64,000 bases of DNA from Chrysemys picta bellii (GCF_011386835.1 NC_088804.1:36753549-36817548), one strand, 5' to 3'. Shown: positions 1 to 12,764, counted from the first letter of the stretch. Notes: generated by a model from the letters alone, not told the origin. Program-made: numbers and translations.

Positions 1-382
1 CTTAACCAAAAACTTAAGCTAACTTTAATTCTTTAATTTTATACTTATCCTACAAGAGTTAAGGCTTTTCCTCCTCCAGCCCTCTTGAAATGAAGAAACC
101 AACAGTGAAAGAGGAACTCAGGCAGGTGGGCAGGGCTGGGTTTGCTGTTTTCCAAAGAGTGCTTCTTGACACTATCAAGTTCCATGTCCCTCTTGTAAAT
201 TTCCTTCATCTCTAGCAGATACCGGCACCTGTAACGGCCTCCTGTACACCTTAGGGGCCAATCTTGAAAACACTGGTGCACATGCTTAACTTTGCTCCAT
301 TAACTAGGCCTGGTGATGGCAATGCAACTGCTCATAGGCATGAAGTTACTTATAGTCTGTAGAGGCGTTTGTCGAATCAAAG
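1..382. other. Gene-free left edge
   Basis: I see no gene, RNA or clear repeat boundary here. The short open frames have no recognisable domain. Confidence 0.5.
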
Positions 383-390
383 CTCTAGAC

Positions 391-631
391 CGGGGGTTCT
401 CAAACTGGGGGTCGTGATCACTCAGGGAGCCATGAGGTTATTCCATGGGGGGTCCCGAGCTGTCAGCCTCCACCCCCAAAGCCCGTTTTGCCTACAGCAT
501 TTATAATAAATGTAAAATAAAACAATATAAAATAAATATTAAAAATGTGTTTTCACTTTATGGGGGACGGGTCACACTCATAGGCTTGCTGTGTGAAAGG
601 GGTCACCAATACAAAAGTTTGAAAACCACTG
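391..631. mobile_element. Non-autonomous hAT element (241 bp)
   Basis: The left end CGGGGGTTCTCAAACT and the right end AGTTTGAAAACCACTG form imperfect terminal inverted repeats. The 8-bp sequence CTCTAGAC flanks both sides (383-390 and 632-639). An 8-bp duplication with this type of terminus is the hAT signature. The interior is AT-rich and has no transposase frame, so it is a MITE moved by another element's enzyme. Confidence 0.85.
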
Positions 632-726
632 CTCTAGACTATAAACTCTTTGGTGGCAGGAACTCATTTTTATTTTTCCCTGTGAAGTAACCAGCACACT
701 TTTGCGTTATTTACTCCTTCTCTTAA

Positions 727-1119
727 CACAAGAACTAGTAGTCACCAAATGAAATTAATAGGCAGCAGGTTTACAACAAAGAAAAGGAAGTATTTCTTCA
801 CACAACGCACAGTCAGTCTGTGGAACTCTTTGTCAGAGGATGTTGTGAAGGCCAAGACGATAACAGGCTTAAAAAAAACTAGATAAATTCATAGAGGATA
901 GGTCCATCAATGGCTATTAGCCAGTATGGGAAGGGATGGTGTCCCTAGCCTCTGTTTGCCAGAAGCTAGAAATGGGCAAGAGGGGATGGATCCCTTGATG
1001 ATTACCTGTTCTGTTCATTCCCTCTGGGGCACCTGGCATTGGCCACTGTCAGCAGACAGGATACTGGGCTACATGGACCTTTGTTCTGACCCAGTATGGC
1101 CGTTCTTATGTTCTTATGT
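727..1119 (+). mobile_element. CR1 LINE 3' end, 5'-truncated
   Basis: The segment resembles the CR1 3' region common in turtles. A decayed end of the reverse transcriptase ORF (the 'ggaactctttgtcagagga' region) is followed by the 3' untranslated tail. It ends in the octamer TTCTTATG twice (about 1103-1118), typical of CR1 termini, which carry short octamer repeats instead of poly(A). Only the last ~390 bp is present, as expected for 5' truncation. Confidence 0.8.
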
Positions 1120-2393
1120 TGCCACTATACAAATAAAAATAATGGGCTCTATCCTGTAAAATGCTGAGCATTCTGTCCCCAATCCAGTAAAATCAGTGGG
1201 ATTATTCATGTTCTTAAAGTAACCACGTGCTTATGCGCCTTGTTGGATTGAGGCCAGAGCTCTCAGAACCTTGCAGGACTGAGCCCAAAAAGAGCAAGTC
1301 AGAGAAAATAGAAAGAAATCCGAGACGGAATCCCTTAGTTATTCCTGATGTGAGATCTTCGGAAAGGTGTCAAGACAAACCACCCGTAAAGCCTGTGTAT
1401 TAGTTAAAGCAATTTACTGTAATTTAGTCTTCTGGAAGTTGCAGACATAAATCTCTTTCTGGCTGGCAATCTGGAAATTGTAGCATTCTAAGTGTTAAAT
1501 GTAGATTGTCCTGTAAAAAGCATAGAACAAAGAAGATGAAAACAGTTCTGTAAAATGTACTTTATTATGTATCATCTTCCCCTAAAATGAAACCACTTTG
1601 AGCGTTTTCAGACACCAGCAGGAATAATTCATTGTATCATCTCCGTGCAGGGTGGCAACTTGCTTTCATATCCCCTGTTGCTTTGAACAAATAAATGCTT
1701 TCTATGGTACCTGTTGTCATCAAACAACTCCGATAATAACAATGTCTAGCAAGGCTCGATGTGAGGAAATTATTGTAACTGGGGGGGGGGGGGGAGGGGG
1801 AGAGGATGCAGCTGTTTACCATTGAGCAAGCCAGTTTCAGAGCACTGCCCCAATTTCCCCTTAAGATAGAGCCGGCACTTGCACTAAGCAGGGGTATTTG
1901 CTTTGTGTCTGTTCGTGTTTCATTGCAAGTCCACCAAGCATTTGACACGTAAACTGCATGCCGGACCCACATCACATACCTTCCAGCAAATCTAGCCATG
2001 GCTAATCATGCACAGTGGCAGGGCATATGTTTTGTTGAGTCTACTCAGTTTGCTTTGGTGCTCAGTATTACATAATTTATGCCTGGTTTCTGGGCAGCGT
2101 CTGTTGTTCCTAATTGAAGCTTATTACAAGGGTCACAATAGAGAACAAAATGGGCAGTTTAGCTGAGCATGAGGTAATGAGTTAAAGTTGAAATAATGCA
2201 CTTCAGAAGGGTTCCTCCTAAAACTCCCTATGACATCTCTACATTTCCTGCTGAAATCAGCATTGGGTGTAATCTCTGAAAGGATTCCAACAATGAAGTA
2301 TGGGAGGGAGGGAGAAGAGAGCTGAACAATAATATAGAATGGACCTTTTGAAGTTTTTCATGAAAAACCAGAGAGAGACTCACCCCAGAACAG
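1120..2393. other. Gene-free; poly-G tract only
   Basis: No gene is seen. A G-homopolymer run lies near 1781-1800. The 120-codon minus-strand frame across it has no recognisable domain and reads through the homopolymer. Confidence 0.5.
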
Positions 2394-2500
2394 CCCAGTA
2401 GTTAGAAAACTCACCTCACAGACCCAGGTTCAAGTCCCTCTGAGAAGAGGGATTTGAATCAGGGTCTTCCACATTGCAAGAGAGTGCCTTAACCAATTGG
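2394..2500. repeat. Foldback repeat with tRNA-like box in each arm
   Basis: Two arms of about 45-50 bp are imperfect inverted copies joined near 2443. The left arm contains GGTTCAAGTCC, close to an RNA polymerase III B box, and the right arm contains the inverse form GGGATTTGAATC. This looks like a head-to-head pair of tRNA-derived SINE heads or a foldback SINE. The family is not identified. Confidence 0.5.
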
Positions 2501-2981
2501 CTATTTGGAGTAGGGTTATCTTTCTCCCCTTTTCTGGCTTTGACCAGAAATTCCATTCTGGACTTGAGAAACTTTCCCAACGAAACTGATAAAACTTTTC
2601 AGAGGAATGTGTTTTTGACAAATCAGCATTTTCCGTTGAAAACACGTTGTCAAATAATTCCCCGACCAGCTCTATTCACAACAAGCATGCCAGCAAACCC
2701 CTCTTTCAGGGATCTCATCCTAAACACTGATCCCCCTTCCCAGGGAGCAACTCTACTGCAAGAATTGACACCGGCTGCAGAGATTAAGGCAGAGAGCAAA
2801 CTTCGTTGATGATTGCACAAAAAATCTGCCACAGAAAACCAACTCCAGCACAGCATTTTCTTCCAAGCCTGGAAACTTGCTCATGTACTAAGAAAAAGAA
2901 CTTGTAAGACTGTGTGTTTCCCAAAAGCTTTCTTGTTTGCAAAGGACAATTCCAACAGAAGTTCTGACTCCTAAGATTAAG

Positions 2982-3152
2982 ATGCATGGAGTGAAAGTTA
3001 CAGATCTGTAACTTTCACTCCATGCATCTGAAGAAGTGAGGTTTTTTACCCATGAAAGCTTATGCCCAAATAAATCTGTTAGTCTTTAAGGTGCCACTGG
3101 ACTCCTTGTTGTTTTTGTGGCTACAGACTAACACGGCTACCCCCCGATACTG
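2982..3152 (+). mobile_element. Penelope-like fragment, family A, inverted + direct
   Basis: The copy is flanked by AGATTAAG at 2974-2981 and 3153-3160. A ~23-bp inverted piece (2982-3004) is joined to a direct piece (3005-3152) that ends in the family terminus ACACGGCTAC...GATAC. The direct piece holds a degenerate hammerhead-like core (CTGAAGA at 3028-3034, GAAA at 3054-3057); the cleavage-site U is replaced by C and stem II is weakened. The Penelope-like assignment is inferred from the ribozyme motif and the inverted-plus-direct insertion. Confidence 0.6.
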
Positions 3153-3160
3153 AGATTAAG

Positions 3161-4008
3161 AAAGATTGATAAATTTCTACAATAAAATAGGTGTGTCTCT
3201 GCAAAGTTATATTTCACAAACTACCTCCTGCATGTCATATTGGAGTGTCATTCTCAATTTAAAATGCCATCATGAGAATAATATGGTAACACAGAACAGT
3301 ACACTCTGAATGGTACTTCCATCGGCTGTGAATATCCATCCAGTTCAACTGAAATATGCCAGTCTTGATGTGAAATTGTTTATCTATTAAATGCAATATC
3401 ATAAGATAAAATATTTTAAAGGAGAAAAAATTGTTTAAGAGGAGACTTTAAACCTTTCTTTCTTTCTGTTTATAATTGTTTGGAAACTTGAAACTGCTTT
3501 CTAACCAAACTTTATATCCTCAGAACAAACAGTGGTTTGTTATTTACGGTTTCTCATGAGAAGCTCAGGTCCTGCTGGCTCTGAATTTTTTTTTTTTATT
3601 TGAGGGAATCACTGCAGCTGCTAATAAAAGTCTATAATGCATAACAGTGCTTAGTTTCTTGACCATGGGGTATTATAGTATAACATTTCTTCTAAAAGAT
3701 GAACTAATCTTTTCAGCTTGCCAGAAAAGTTAGATTTGAACAAGAAAGGAGGAATCTAAAATGAATTTAAAAAGAAATCTGTCCGGTTTTATTTGTGGAA
3801 TGTGTGATCTGGGGAAATTAAATCCATGTGGGTCTTCGTTGATCAAAATCTCCAAAGTCTATAAGCACTATAAAGATAAAGGACTCTAATGGCATTGATG
3901 GTCTTGGAATAAACAGATTTTATATTAGCTTTAACAATGAGTTTCATCTCATGTAGCTATAAGAAAGCCTGCATGATATCCTCCATGAGTGATTCTAACT
4001 GTTGTAGT
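3161..4008. other. Gene-free, AT-rich
   Basis: No gene or classifiable repeat is seen. A poly-T run lies at about 3588-3598. Confidence 0.45.
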
Positions 4009-4011
4009 GAA

Positions 4012-4080
4012 ACAGACCAATGGTCCACCTAATCTAATATCCAGCCTCCAACAGTGACCCAGTCACAGATGCTTCAACGG
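4012..4080 (-). mobile_element. CR1 3'-end fragment
   Basis: The text 'cagaccaatggtccacc' through 'cagatgcttcaa' is the reverse complement of the terminal CR1 region also seen at 727-1119. It is short and diverged. Confidence 0.6.
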
Positions 4081-4226
4081 CAGGTATAATGTTCCCATAA
4101 TACACATATTTTTGCAAAGATATGACACTGCATCATGGTATAAGGCAGTGCAGCTCTATGGAAATTAATGGATTTGTGCTGACACCAAGGCTAGATTTAG
4201 CATTTACTGTTCAGGCTTTAAAAGGA

Positions 4227-5272
4227 TGTCACTGTGACATGTCGTTCCATATTCCTTATGAAAAGATGCTTATGATAGGAATGTGATATAACTGAGATAT
4301 ACTTTATGCAAGATCGCTCATGTGAGATCTCATTGGAAAGGTTATGATTTACCGAATGCGATTATGCAATTTGTATGCCTGTGTCATTTCTGTATCTGAA
4401 GTTAGGAATATTGACATGTATCTGTAGTTCCACTATGCTACTTTGGGTGACGCCCACTGCTATCACTTCAGGTATAACAATGGAAAAGCCAGACAGGGCG
4501 GATGGCCCATCAGTGAGGACAATGGACTGTGAAAAGGTTGGCCTTCCTGTGGATGCTCCATACTGCCACTGACTCATGGACGCTGTGATCCTACAGAGTC
4601 AGGTGGTCTTGTCACCTGATACTAAAACATTACCTGGGACTTCTGGTAACTTTCCACTGGAAGGAAGGGGGGGGGAAGTTTGGGAAACGAAGGATTCCCT
4701 CCTTATGTAAATCCTATTTAAGGGTGAGGAGGAAGGCAAACTGGACTCCTCCTCTCCACGGCTGTCTGCCCAAGAAGAAAGACTGCAAAAGCCACCTGAA
4801 GGGAAGGCAAAGGGGGAGTCCAGACTGAGACAGGGGTCCAGTCTGAAAAGGAATATAACTGGAACTCTGAACTACAGAAACTTTGCAACCTGCCTGCAAC
4901 AACATCTAAAGTGAGAAATACTATTTGTAACCAATTTCTTTAGTGAAACTAGCTTAGTTTGAGTGTTTGATTTCATTTGGTCAGTAATCTGCTTTGTTCT
5001 GTTTCTTACCCCTTTTACCACTTAAAATCTGCCTCTTATAGTTAACATTTGTTTTGTTTATTATTAAACCCAGTTTCTGTAATTTCTAACTGGGGGGCAA
5101 GAAGTGTGCACACCTCTCTCCACATTGAGGGAGGGGGCGAATTTCATAAAACCTTTGGGTTTGTACCCCTTAAAAGGAGTGAGCACCAGAGTGCTGGAGC
5201 AAGTTCCTTAAGCTGAGTCTTCCCAGAGCTGATCTGCAGATGCGTGTGGCTGTGCCTGTGTGTGTGTTAGAG
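4227..5272 (+). mobile_element. Probable ERV solo LTR, interrupted at its 3' end
   Basis: The ~1-kb segment starts with TGTCA and has the layout of an LTR. A long non-coding U3-like part is followed by a downstream T-rich zone with ATTATTAAACCC, a poly(A)-signal-like stretch at about 5059-5070, and a run ending near the hAT element at 5273. It matches my recollection of a common turtle LTR family. No gag, pol or env lies beside it, so it is treated as a solo LTR. The boundaries are approximate. Confidence 0.5.
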
Positions 5273-5690
5273 CAGTGGTTCTCAAAGCCGGTCTGCTGCT
5301 TGTTCAGGGAAAGCCCCTGGCGGGCCGGGCCGGTTTGTTTACCTGCCGCGTCCGTAGGTTCAGCTGATTGCGGCTCCCACTGGCCGCGGTTCCCTGCTCC
5401 AGGCCAATGGGGGCTGCAGGAAGCGGCGGCCAGTACATCCCTCAGCCCACCCCACTTCCCACAGCCAGGGCCGCCGAGAGCGGGTTCGGGCCCCAGTGAA
5501 AAAAAAAATTTCGGTCCCCCCAGCAAAGGCAGAGCAGCAAAAAATAATGATACTACCGAGAAAGACAAAAACATATGCAACATAGTCGGGCCCCGGGCCC
5601 CCTTCCGGACCGCTGGGCCCCGGTAATTTGTACCGGCTTTCCCCCCCTCTCGTCGGCCCTGCCCGCAGCCCCCATTGGCCTGGAGCAGTG
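5273..5690. mobile_element. GC-rich hAT element, truncated, with nested insertion
   Basis: It begins CAGTGGTTCTCAAAG and continues with the GC-rich body seen in complete form at 46220-46552. The copy is interrupted by another hAT element at 5466-5661. Only the left half remains, because the expected right-hand inverted repeat is missing after about 5688. Confidence 0.7.
5466..5661. mobile_element. hAT MITE nested inside another hAT (196 bp)
   Basis: The termini CAGGGCCGCCGAGAG and CTCTCGTCGGCCCTG are inverted repeats. The 8-bp flanks are CCCACAGC (5458-5465) and CCCGCAGC (5662-5669), with one mismatch. It sits inside the older GC-rich hAT copy that starts at 5273, giving a clear relative age. 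Confidence 0.85.
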
Positions 5691-8600
5691 ATACTCAGTG
5701 GTATCTCAGCACATCAGGTGGCTTCCTAAGGGGCCACATAACCCATCACAGCCACCTTATAGCCCTTGCCTAAACAATATGATACTGGTGCCCTCTGCTC
5801 CGAACTACAATTGCTGTCTATGCATTATCATTTATAAACCCTTCCTTTGCCGTAACACCGAACAGTTCCTGGATCTAAAATGGACCTCAAATTACAGCCC
5901 TCTGAAGATTATACAGTGAAACTCCCACTGATTTTTGTAAAACAAAAATGTGAAGTGATTTAAAAAAAACCTGGTTTGAAAAGAAGCGTAATTCACATGT
6001 GGAGAGTTCGTTTTTTAAAAAAAGAAGTCAGGTTGTAGCTGTGTATATTCTTACCCAAAATTAGAACAAAGTGAATTTAATCCAAGATGTATGAAGAATC
6101 CATTATAAAGTTCAGAACACAAAAGGGAAAATTTCAGGGTGGGTTGCATTTCCCCCTTGAAAATAAAGCATCCTTCATCCATAAACAGCTGGCATGGTCT
6201 TTACTTACTCTTGGTGCTGACAAGCCTTTGAAACGATGGGAAATCCTGGGCTCATGTATCCCTGATAGTCTGTTACATTGCAATCTGTGACCTTGCTGTC
6301 TGAGCCTGCTTGGGCACTGAAATATCTTTCTCCCTCACTGATTCCTGTCAGAGGTTGAGGTCATTAGGAGGGCAGTACACACAGCAACTACATTTTCTTC
6401 CTCTGAGTTGGGGACTCTTTGCTGCCAGTTTTCTGGCTTTCATGATCCCTGTCATTTGGTACCTTAAACAAAACAAAACAAAACCAAAAAACATTTTAGC
6501 ATAATGCAAAAAATGTGTTCTCTGGTAGTTTAGAAGGGCCCTTTACATACAAGCAATGGATTTAATTCTTGCAGTAAGCAGCACAATATTTTACCTCCGT
6601 TGTAGCATAGATGACAGGAAAGGGAAATCTCCCATAAATTACAGTTGCAATTTAAAATGTTGGCGACTAAGCGGTCATGAACTTCCTTTAGTCGTTGGAA
6701 GAGGCTCCTCTTGTTAGCTGCAGGGTACCTACTGTATGTGGTCTGGCTAGTGAAACATTCCAACGGCTTTCTCTGCTGTCCTGTGAGGGTCTACTGGCTG
6801 AAATGACACACACAGTCAATCTCATTCATGAAGAACATACTCATGCAGCGGAACAAGAAGACGCCCCACTAAATAACAAAGACATGGGGGCAGACCTTTA
6901 TAGACTCAGCAACCACATCCCCTGCATTTTGCAAAGGACAAAGTAATCAATCCAAGTGTCAGAGGAAACCCTGATTCTTGGCTCCTGATCCCCTAGGGTC
7001 CTATTCTTATGCAGTCAACAAAAGGGGTTTGTTCAGGGCCAACGACTCTGTTTTCCCAGTTTAGCTAAGTTTATGAGACTACAGGTGGGAGTATTCAAAA
7101 CCTTATGCCCTCATTTATGTTTCTCTTTCTAGGTTTTCCTTAGCCCTCATTTCACAGCTGCAGCTGATTAACCATATCTCTGGGGCTGAGATTCGCCTTG
7201 GTTAACAGCAGCATAAATCTGGAATTACTATGGATTTACACCAGTGTGAACGAGAGCAGCATTAGGCTCTTTGTCACTAATTTCGACCCTTGTGTTATTC
7301 TTGGTGCTGTATTATTTGAACTGAAGTAAAACAGCATAAATCTGGAGTAACTCCCCTTGGGACCCGAGTTTACACAAAATTGTCACTGTTCTTAAGGAAT
7401 TTTCCACTGCAGAGCTACAGTAGATGATTCTCCATGTATATTTTGGTTCTGGAATTGGTTCAGCATGGTTGGAACATTCCACTTGGTAGTTAGGAAGTTG
7501 AATGATGTATTAATTTTTTCCACTGTATTATAATATCTAACTGGTCCGTATTACAACATACAGTCTGTCCTTCCACTGATTGAACCACATTCCACTCTGA
7601 TTCAGAACTGGGCAAGCCTGTTGAAGTTAATATGGGGTTACACAAGTGTAGCTGATGGCTGAAGTGAGCCCCATATGGGTTGGAAGTGATGCTTTTATTC
7701 TGAAAACCTCCCAAGCGTTCCAACACGCTTGGGAAAAATGAAGTGTCTGACTCCATGGTGCATTAACAAAACCTGCTAATGGTTTGAATCACAATTGATG
7801 CAGTTTTTCTAAAGGAAAAATCTTTCCTCAGAATCCCATCTCCACCCAGCAGGCAGCTTCCACAATCATGCACTGTTGCTCCAGTCAAAAGAAATTAAGG
7901 GGGCTAACAGCATTTCCCTAAGGCTTTCCAGTGGAAGCAGTGCTTGCTAATCTTTAGGAAATTATGCTAACAAGCTCTAGGCCTGAACTGCAGGAGTTCA
8001 ATACACCAGTCTCTGAAATCATGCACAGCCTTTAATCTATCAGGGCTTTAATGAACCAGAAAATTTGTGCTAAGCAGAGATAGGAAAGAGGCTGTAAAAT
8101 TCCTCCTCTTCAGAAACTGGGTTGATGACCGTGAAATATGAAAGCGCTTTTTTCAGGGCTGATCCAGCCAGGGACTGAGAAGCTCCTGGTAAATTCGGAG
8201 CCCTTTCAACTCCTACTGAAGTCACAGCATGTCAGCACGTCTCTGGATCAAGCCCATTGTGATTACAGATCAATAAGATGTTTGGCGTCAATGTCAGAAG
8301 GAAACTCACCTTTCAGACAATCTTCCATATTTCCTACTCTTTCAGGAGGCAGAAGCTGCGAGAGAGACCCTTAAAGCACGTGGCTGATAAAACACAATCG
8401 CTAGAACTGGGTGGAAAATTTCAAAATAAAGATGAAATTTTGGCAACATTTAAATTGTTTTTTAAAAAACATGTTTTGCCCCATTTTTCCCAATGACCCC
8501 TAAAAGTTACTTATTTCCTGTGCAGTATTCTAGCCTGCTTGATTTCTATGGAATAATATTGCTTGATTACTATGGAATAGTATTTCTTATTGGACAGTAT

Positions 8601-11117
8601 GCAGGGTTGATTGGTCTGTAAAAGAAATAAACTGCTGTTGTATTCATGGTAAACATCTGATTTAGTTTAATTAGAATCCCACACAATAGAAAGTGGAGAG
8701 ACTAGGAACAAATGATGAGTGAAGTGGGGGGGCTCCCCCATTTAAGGGCTAAAAGCCTGGAGGTGGCCAGCCAGACCAGTACAATTAGCCCTACCTGCCA
8801 CACCTGGGAAAGGGGGTGGGGTTTAGTTAATAGAACCAGCTGGGTCTAGAGGAGATGATGCTCTGAGAAAGAACAGTGGGAAGGGGGATGTTTAGGGATA
8901 GGAAGAAGAGTTAAGCTGGGGGTGAGAAGGTTCAGCTGAAGCCTGGTAAGGCAGGAAATGGCTTCTAGGAGTAAATGGACTTCTGCTGGGGGCTCTGAGG
9001 TATTAGGTGGGAACTGAGAGACTATAGAGCGAATTGGGAAAGATGACGCTAACTGCTGCAAGTGAGCAGGCTGCAGTCTTAGTGAAAAGACTCCGGGCAG
9101 GGAAGGCCTTGGAGGCCCCAGCATGAAGGATTACATGGGTGGACTTGTGGGAAGTTTGAGAACTCTGTTTTGGGATTGATTTGGTTACCTTACTTGATAA
9201 ATCCAGCCTCATGGAGGGGTTTGGTGAAACTAAAAAAGTCTTTGTTTTTGGAGGTTGCTTTAAGGAGCCCTGAGCTGAAGGAGAGTGGGGAAACTGAGGT
9301 AGGGCTGCTGCAAACTGACCTCATAAGAGGGTACTTGGGAGCTGGCTGGCCTGGTTACAAAGGGTTTTACTCACAAGGAATTCTAATTGGCAATCCACAA
9401 GCAGCTTGTTTTCATTTTCTCCTTAAAAGAAACAGCCTAAGAACTTATTTTTTTCACTGATCCTGCGAAGAGTTCAATCAGCGTATTCATGTGCTTAAAG
9501 TTATGCACATGTAAGTCATTGCAGGATCAGCGCCTAAATTAAGGGGTCTCTGCTTTAAAGTTTATAGGACCACTGCCTAAGCTATCCTCCTATTATATCC
9601 AACAAACTATAAAGCCTGCCAAGAGTGAGGGTGGAGACTAACTAGCTATTTTTAGAAGGTGGAGGAAAGTGGTTTTTTGTTGTTTTTTGTTAAGTTTCGG
9701 GGAAGGGGATCAGAAAAATGTTGAAGTTTTTTTTTAAAAAAAATAGAGAGGTGTGGAAAGAATCTTGGAGCTAATCACCATCCTTGTGGGAATGGGAAGG
9801 ATATTTTCATTTGCTTCGCCCCCCTGCCTTCTATTTCAAACACTTGCCTTCAAGTCACTGCATATGTTGGCCCCAACTCCAAACAGCTCTGTGGTGGTCT
9901 TCAGCAGCCCATCAATAGACTGTATACACTGTTTGGCATAGCTCCAGTTTCTGCGTGATGCCTTCCCCTAGAGAAGGCCAGGGAAGTCTGCGTCTCTGTG
10001 TGTGGGCTTTATATTTGCAGTAATTTAAAAAATAATACACCATCTTTGTTTTTTGGGTCAACTATTTAGCCTTCTAATCTCTGGGGGCAGTTCATCTAAA
10101 ACCAAAAGCCCTCAGGGTGTCAGCTGTATTGGGATGAAAGGAGTGTCAATTCTATCTGGTGTTTTCTAATCTGGGACTGTTCCTCCTCTCTCATCAGCAG
10201 TTACTGCTTTTATTCTGTAATCTCTGCCAGATACAAACAAAGCAAATTTAATGTTTATACATAAACTGCAAAGATATAATGCAATAGAGCCAGGACTTTC
10301 ACATATTTCTGATTGTCTTGACCCTTGTGAGATCACTTTGAAGCTTTTAATAAATGTCCTTTATTTATTACATGATGAAAGGGAAAGTGCCAACTTAAAC
10401 TTGGCTTCAAATTTAAAATTTTGTTGAAAGGAGATTCTGTGCCCCCTCAGACCGATGGGAACGTTTCTGTGCACAAACTTCCCAATGAAAACTTAGCTGA
10501 AAGCTGGTATTCCCTCCCCTGAAGTGCTTAAAACCCACACATTTCATCACTGAGTGTAATTCTTGCCTTACTCGAGTCGATGGAAGTTTTGCTGTTAATT
10601 GGGGGAGGGGGGCAGGATTTCACCATAAGGTTTGATGAGCCTATTACAATTTATACCAGCTGAGGATCGCGCCCCCCCCCCCCTCTGTGAAATTGACTGT
10701 AACTAAAAGCCAGAGCGTCACAACTTGAAAACCTAGTCGGTTTCAAAATAGGAATGAAAAGTCATTTCAGGACCTTGAGTTCCCATTGCCAAATGTTCTC
10801 GTTTTACAATCATGTTTCCCTTTTAAAGAAAAATGTTTTTCCTGTTTATTTTGTGAAAGACTCACATGGACAGCAGGGGCAACTGACTACTAGACACAAG
10901 GGGCCTGATTCTCAGTTATTCTAAGGACACTACACTGACTCCTTAAGGCACCTTTATGTTACCAGAGCCATGTAAAGGAGCATCAATGAGAATCCGGCCC
11001 AATGTGCTGTCCTGAGCACAAAGTAAATTGAAAAGATAGGGAGCTCTATAGTGAGATCCTCGCCCTGTTGAAGTCAATGGGAACACTCCTATTGGTTTCA
11101 ATAGGGCCAGGATTTCA
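5691..11117. other. Gene-free 5.4-kb intergenic stretch
   Basis: No exon-like frame with splice signals is recognised. Several short, old palindromic repeats are present (for example around 7185-7262, 9458-9537 and 10905-11000). The G-rich block at about 8700-9440 could be an unclassified LTR-like repeat, but I cannot fix its ends. Homopolymer C lies near 10672-10683. Confidence 0.45.
9458..9537. repeat. Short palindromic repeat
   Basis: The segment reads 'tgatcctgc' near its left end and 'gcaggatca' near its right end, around a centre 'cttaaagttatgcacatg'. It is one of many 80-110 bp imperfect palindromes of this style in the window. The family is unknown to me. Confidence 0.5.
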
Positions 11118-11125
11118 CTCCTGAT

Positions 11126-11342
11126 CAGGGCCGGCTCCAGCATTTTTGCCGCCCCAAGCGGCGGGAAAAAAAAGAAGCCGCGATCGGCGGCAGCTTTACC
11201 ACCGCAGCTTCATTCTTCGGCGTCAGGTCCTTCCCTCCGAGAGGGACTGAGGGATCCGCTGCCGAAGAGCCGGACGTGCCGCCCCTTTCCGTTGGCTGCC
11301 CCAAGCACCTGCTTGCAGTGCTGGTGCCTGGAGCCGGCCCTG
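11126..11342 (-). mobile_element. hAT MITE (217 bp)
   Basis: The termini CAGGGCCGGCTCCAG and TGGAGCCGGCCCTG are inverted repeats. CTCCTGAT is duplicated at 11118-11125 and 11343-11350. The body holds a poly-A tract and GC-rich hairpins. It belongs to the same family as 45375-45610 but lies in opposite orientation. Confidence 0.9.
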
Positions 11343-11350
11343 CTCCTGAT

Positions 11351-12516
11351 CAGTTCCAGTGATCTTGGGTGACACTTGCTTTTTGAGGCAGGGACTATCT
11401 TTTGTGCTCTGTGTTTGAACGGCACTCAGCACAATGGGATCCTGACTAGGCTTCCAGGGCCCTAGGGCAATATAAATAAATAATACTTGCAACAATAGGC
11501 AGTAAAACGTTTTCAGGCAGGAGGGGCAGTTTAAAGTCTCTGGGTGTCCCTTGAAATTGGCCTTCATTGAGTTTCATGGCCCAAGATGATAGAAATGCAA
11601 AAATTAACGGCTTGTATTTTACACAACAAACTACCACTTAAAGTGAATGTTGCTTCTTGCAGCATTTAGGGCCTCAATCAGTTGCTGCTCAGTGTTTACT
11701 CCCTAGACTTAAAAAGGAATTCTGCCTGTGTCAGGAGTCAGTGAAGATTCCAGGATTTGGCCCTATGTCCTGATATTTGGCTTTTACCCTCTTTCAAAGT
11801 AGGAGCCTGCTTGCAGGTATGAAATCAATGGCAGCATGTTGGGCCAATCCAATTCCCATTGAGTTCAATGGAAAGATGCCAATTGTCATTGATGGGAGAT
11901 GGATGAGACCCTTGATGGAGGGAGGGGTAGTGAGCTGGCCATGCTGCCTGGCAGCTGTGAGGCCAGAACAGCAAGCAGAGGTGCAGACATTGCACATGTC
12001 CCAAGCTATGCAAGGATGGGGCCAAGAATCCATGTGGAACCTCATGCCCAGTTTGGTTTTAGGCAGTGCCTCCTGCCCTTTCCACTTCCCAGTGGTTCTG
12101 CCAGTAACTCAGCCTGGCAAACACCCATGTAGTGTTTTATGAGCCTTTTTCCCCCTTTTATGGGTTTTTTCCCCCATAGACTCAGAACATCAGGTTTGTA
12201 AAGAGCTAGTTTACAAAACTCTGAATCAAAAATTCACTGCTTATGGTTCAATGAAAATCTATCTATCTATCCTTTTACATATAGACTTTCTCATCTGAAA
12301 CTATGAGCCCAAACAGCACTGGACTAGTGCATGAGGATGAGACAGTGAAACCTACTAGACCCCCCTCCCTCCCCCCCCCCCCCCCCCCGCTGAAAAGTGA
12401 AACCGACCAATCCATTCCCAGTGTCTACATTGAATGAAATGCACTGGTTAAAAATATGGCGTAGGGGGGAATTGATGGCTTTTGGATGGAGCTATGGGAC
12501 TGAGGGAACTTATTAG
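11351..12516. other. Gene-free, with poly-C tract
   Basis: No gene is seen. A (TCTA)n run lies at about 12258-12270 and a C-homopolymer near 12361-12388. Overlapping frames around 11777-12142 on both strands have no recognisable product. Confidence 0.45.
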
Positions 12517-12708
12517 TGCACCTCTACCCCGACATAACGCTGTCCTCGGGAGCCAAAAAATCTTACTGTGTTATAGGTGAAACCGCGTTATGTCGAACTT
12601 GCTCTGATCTGCCGGAGTGTGCAGCCCCACCCCCCCGGAGCGCTGTTTTACCGTGTTATATCCAAATTCATGTTATATCGGGTCGCGTTATATCAGGGTA
12701 GAGATGTA
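12517..12708. mobile_element. MITE with CTCTACCC/GATATAAC termini (192 bp)
   Basis: The left end TGCACCTCTACCCCGACATA and the reverse complement of the right end (TACATCTCTACCCTGATATA) are inverted repeats of more than 20 bp. There is no coding capacity. The target duplication is unclear, possibly TA, so a Tc1/mariner origin is only a guess. Confidence 0.6.
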
Positions 12709-12764
12709 TTTGGCAGGGAAGAGAAGAATTTTATCCTGGGAATGTGCCACGTATCACCCTCTGA

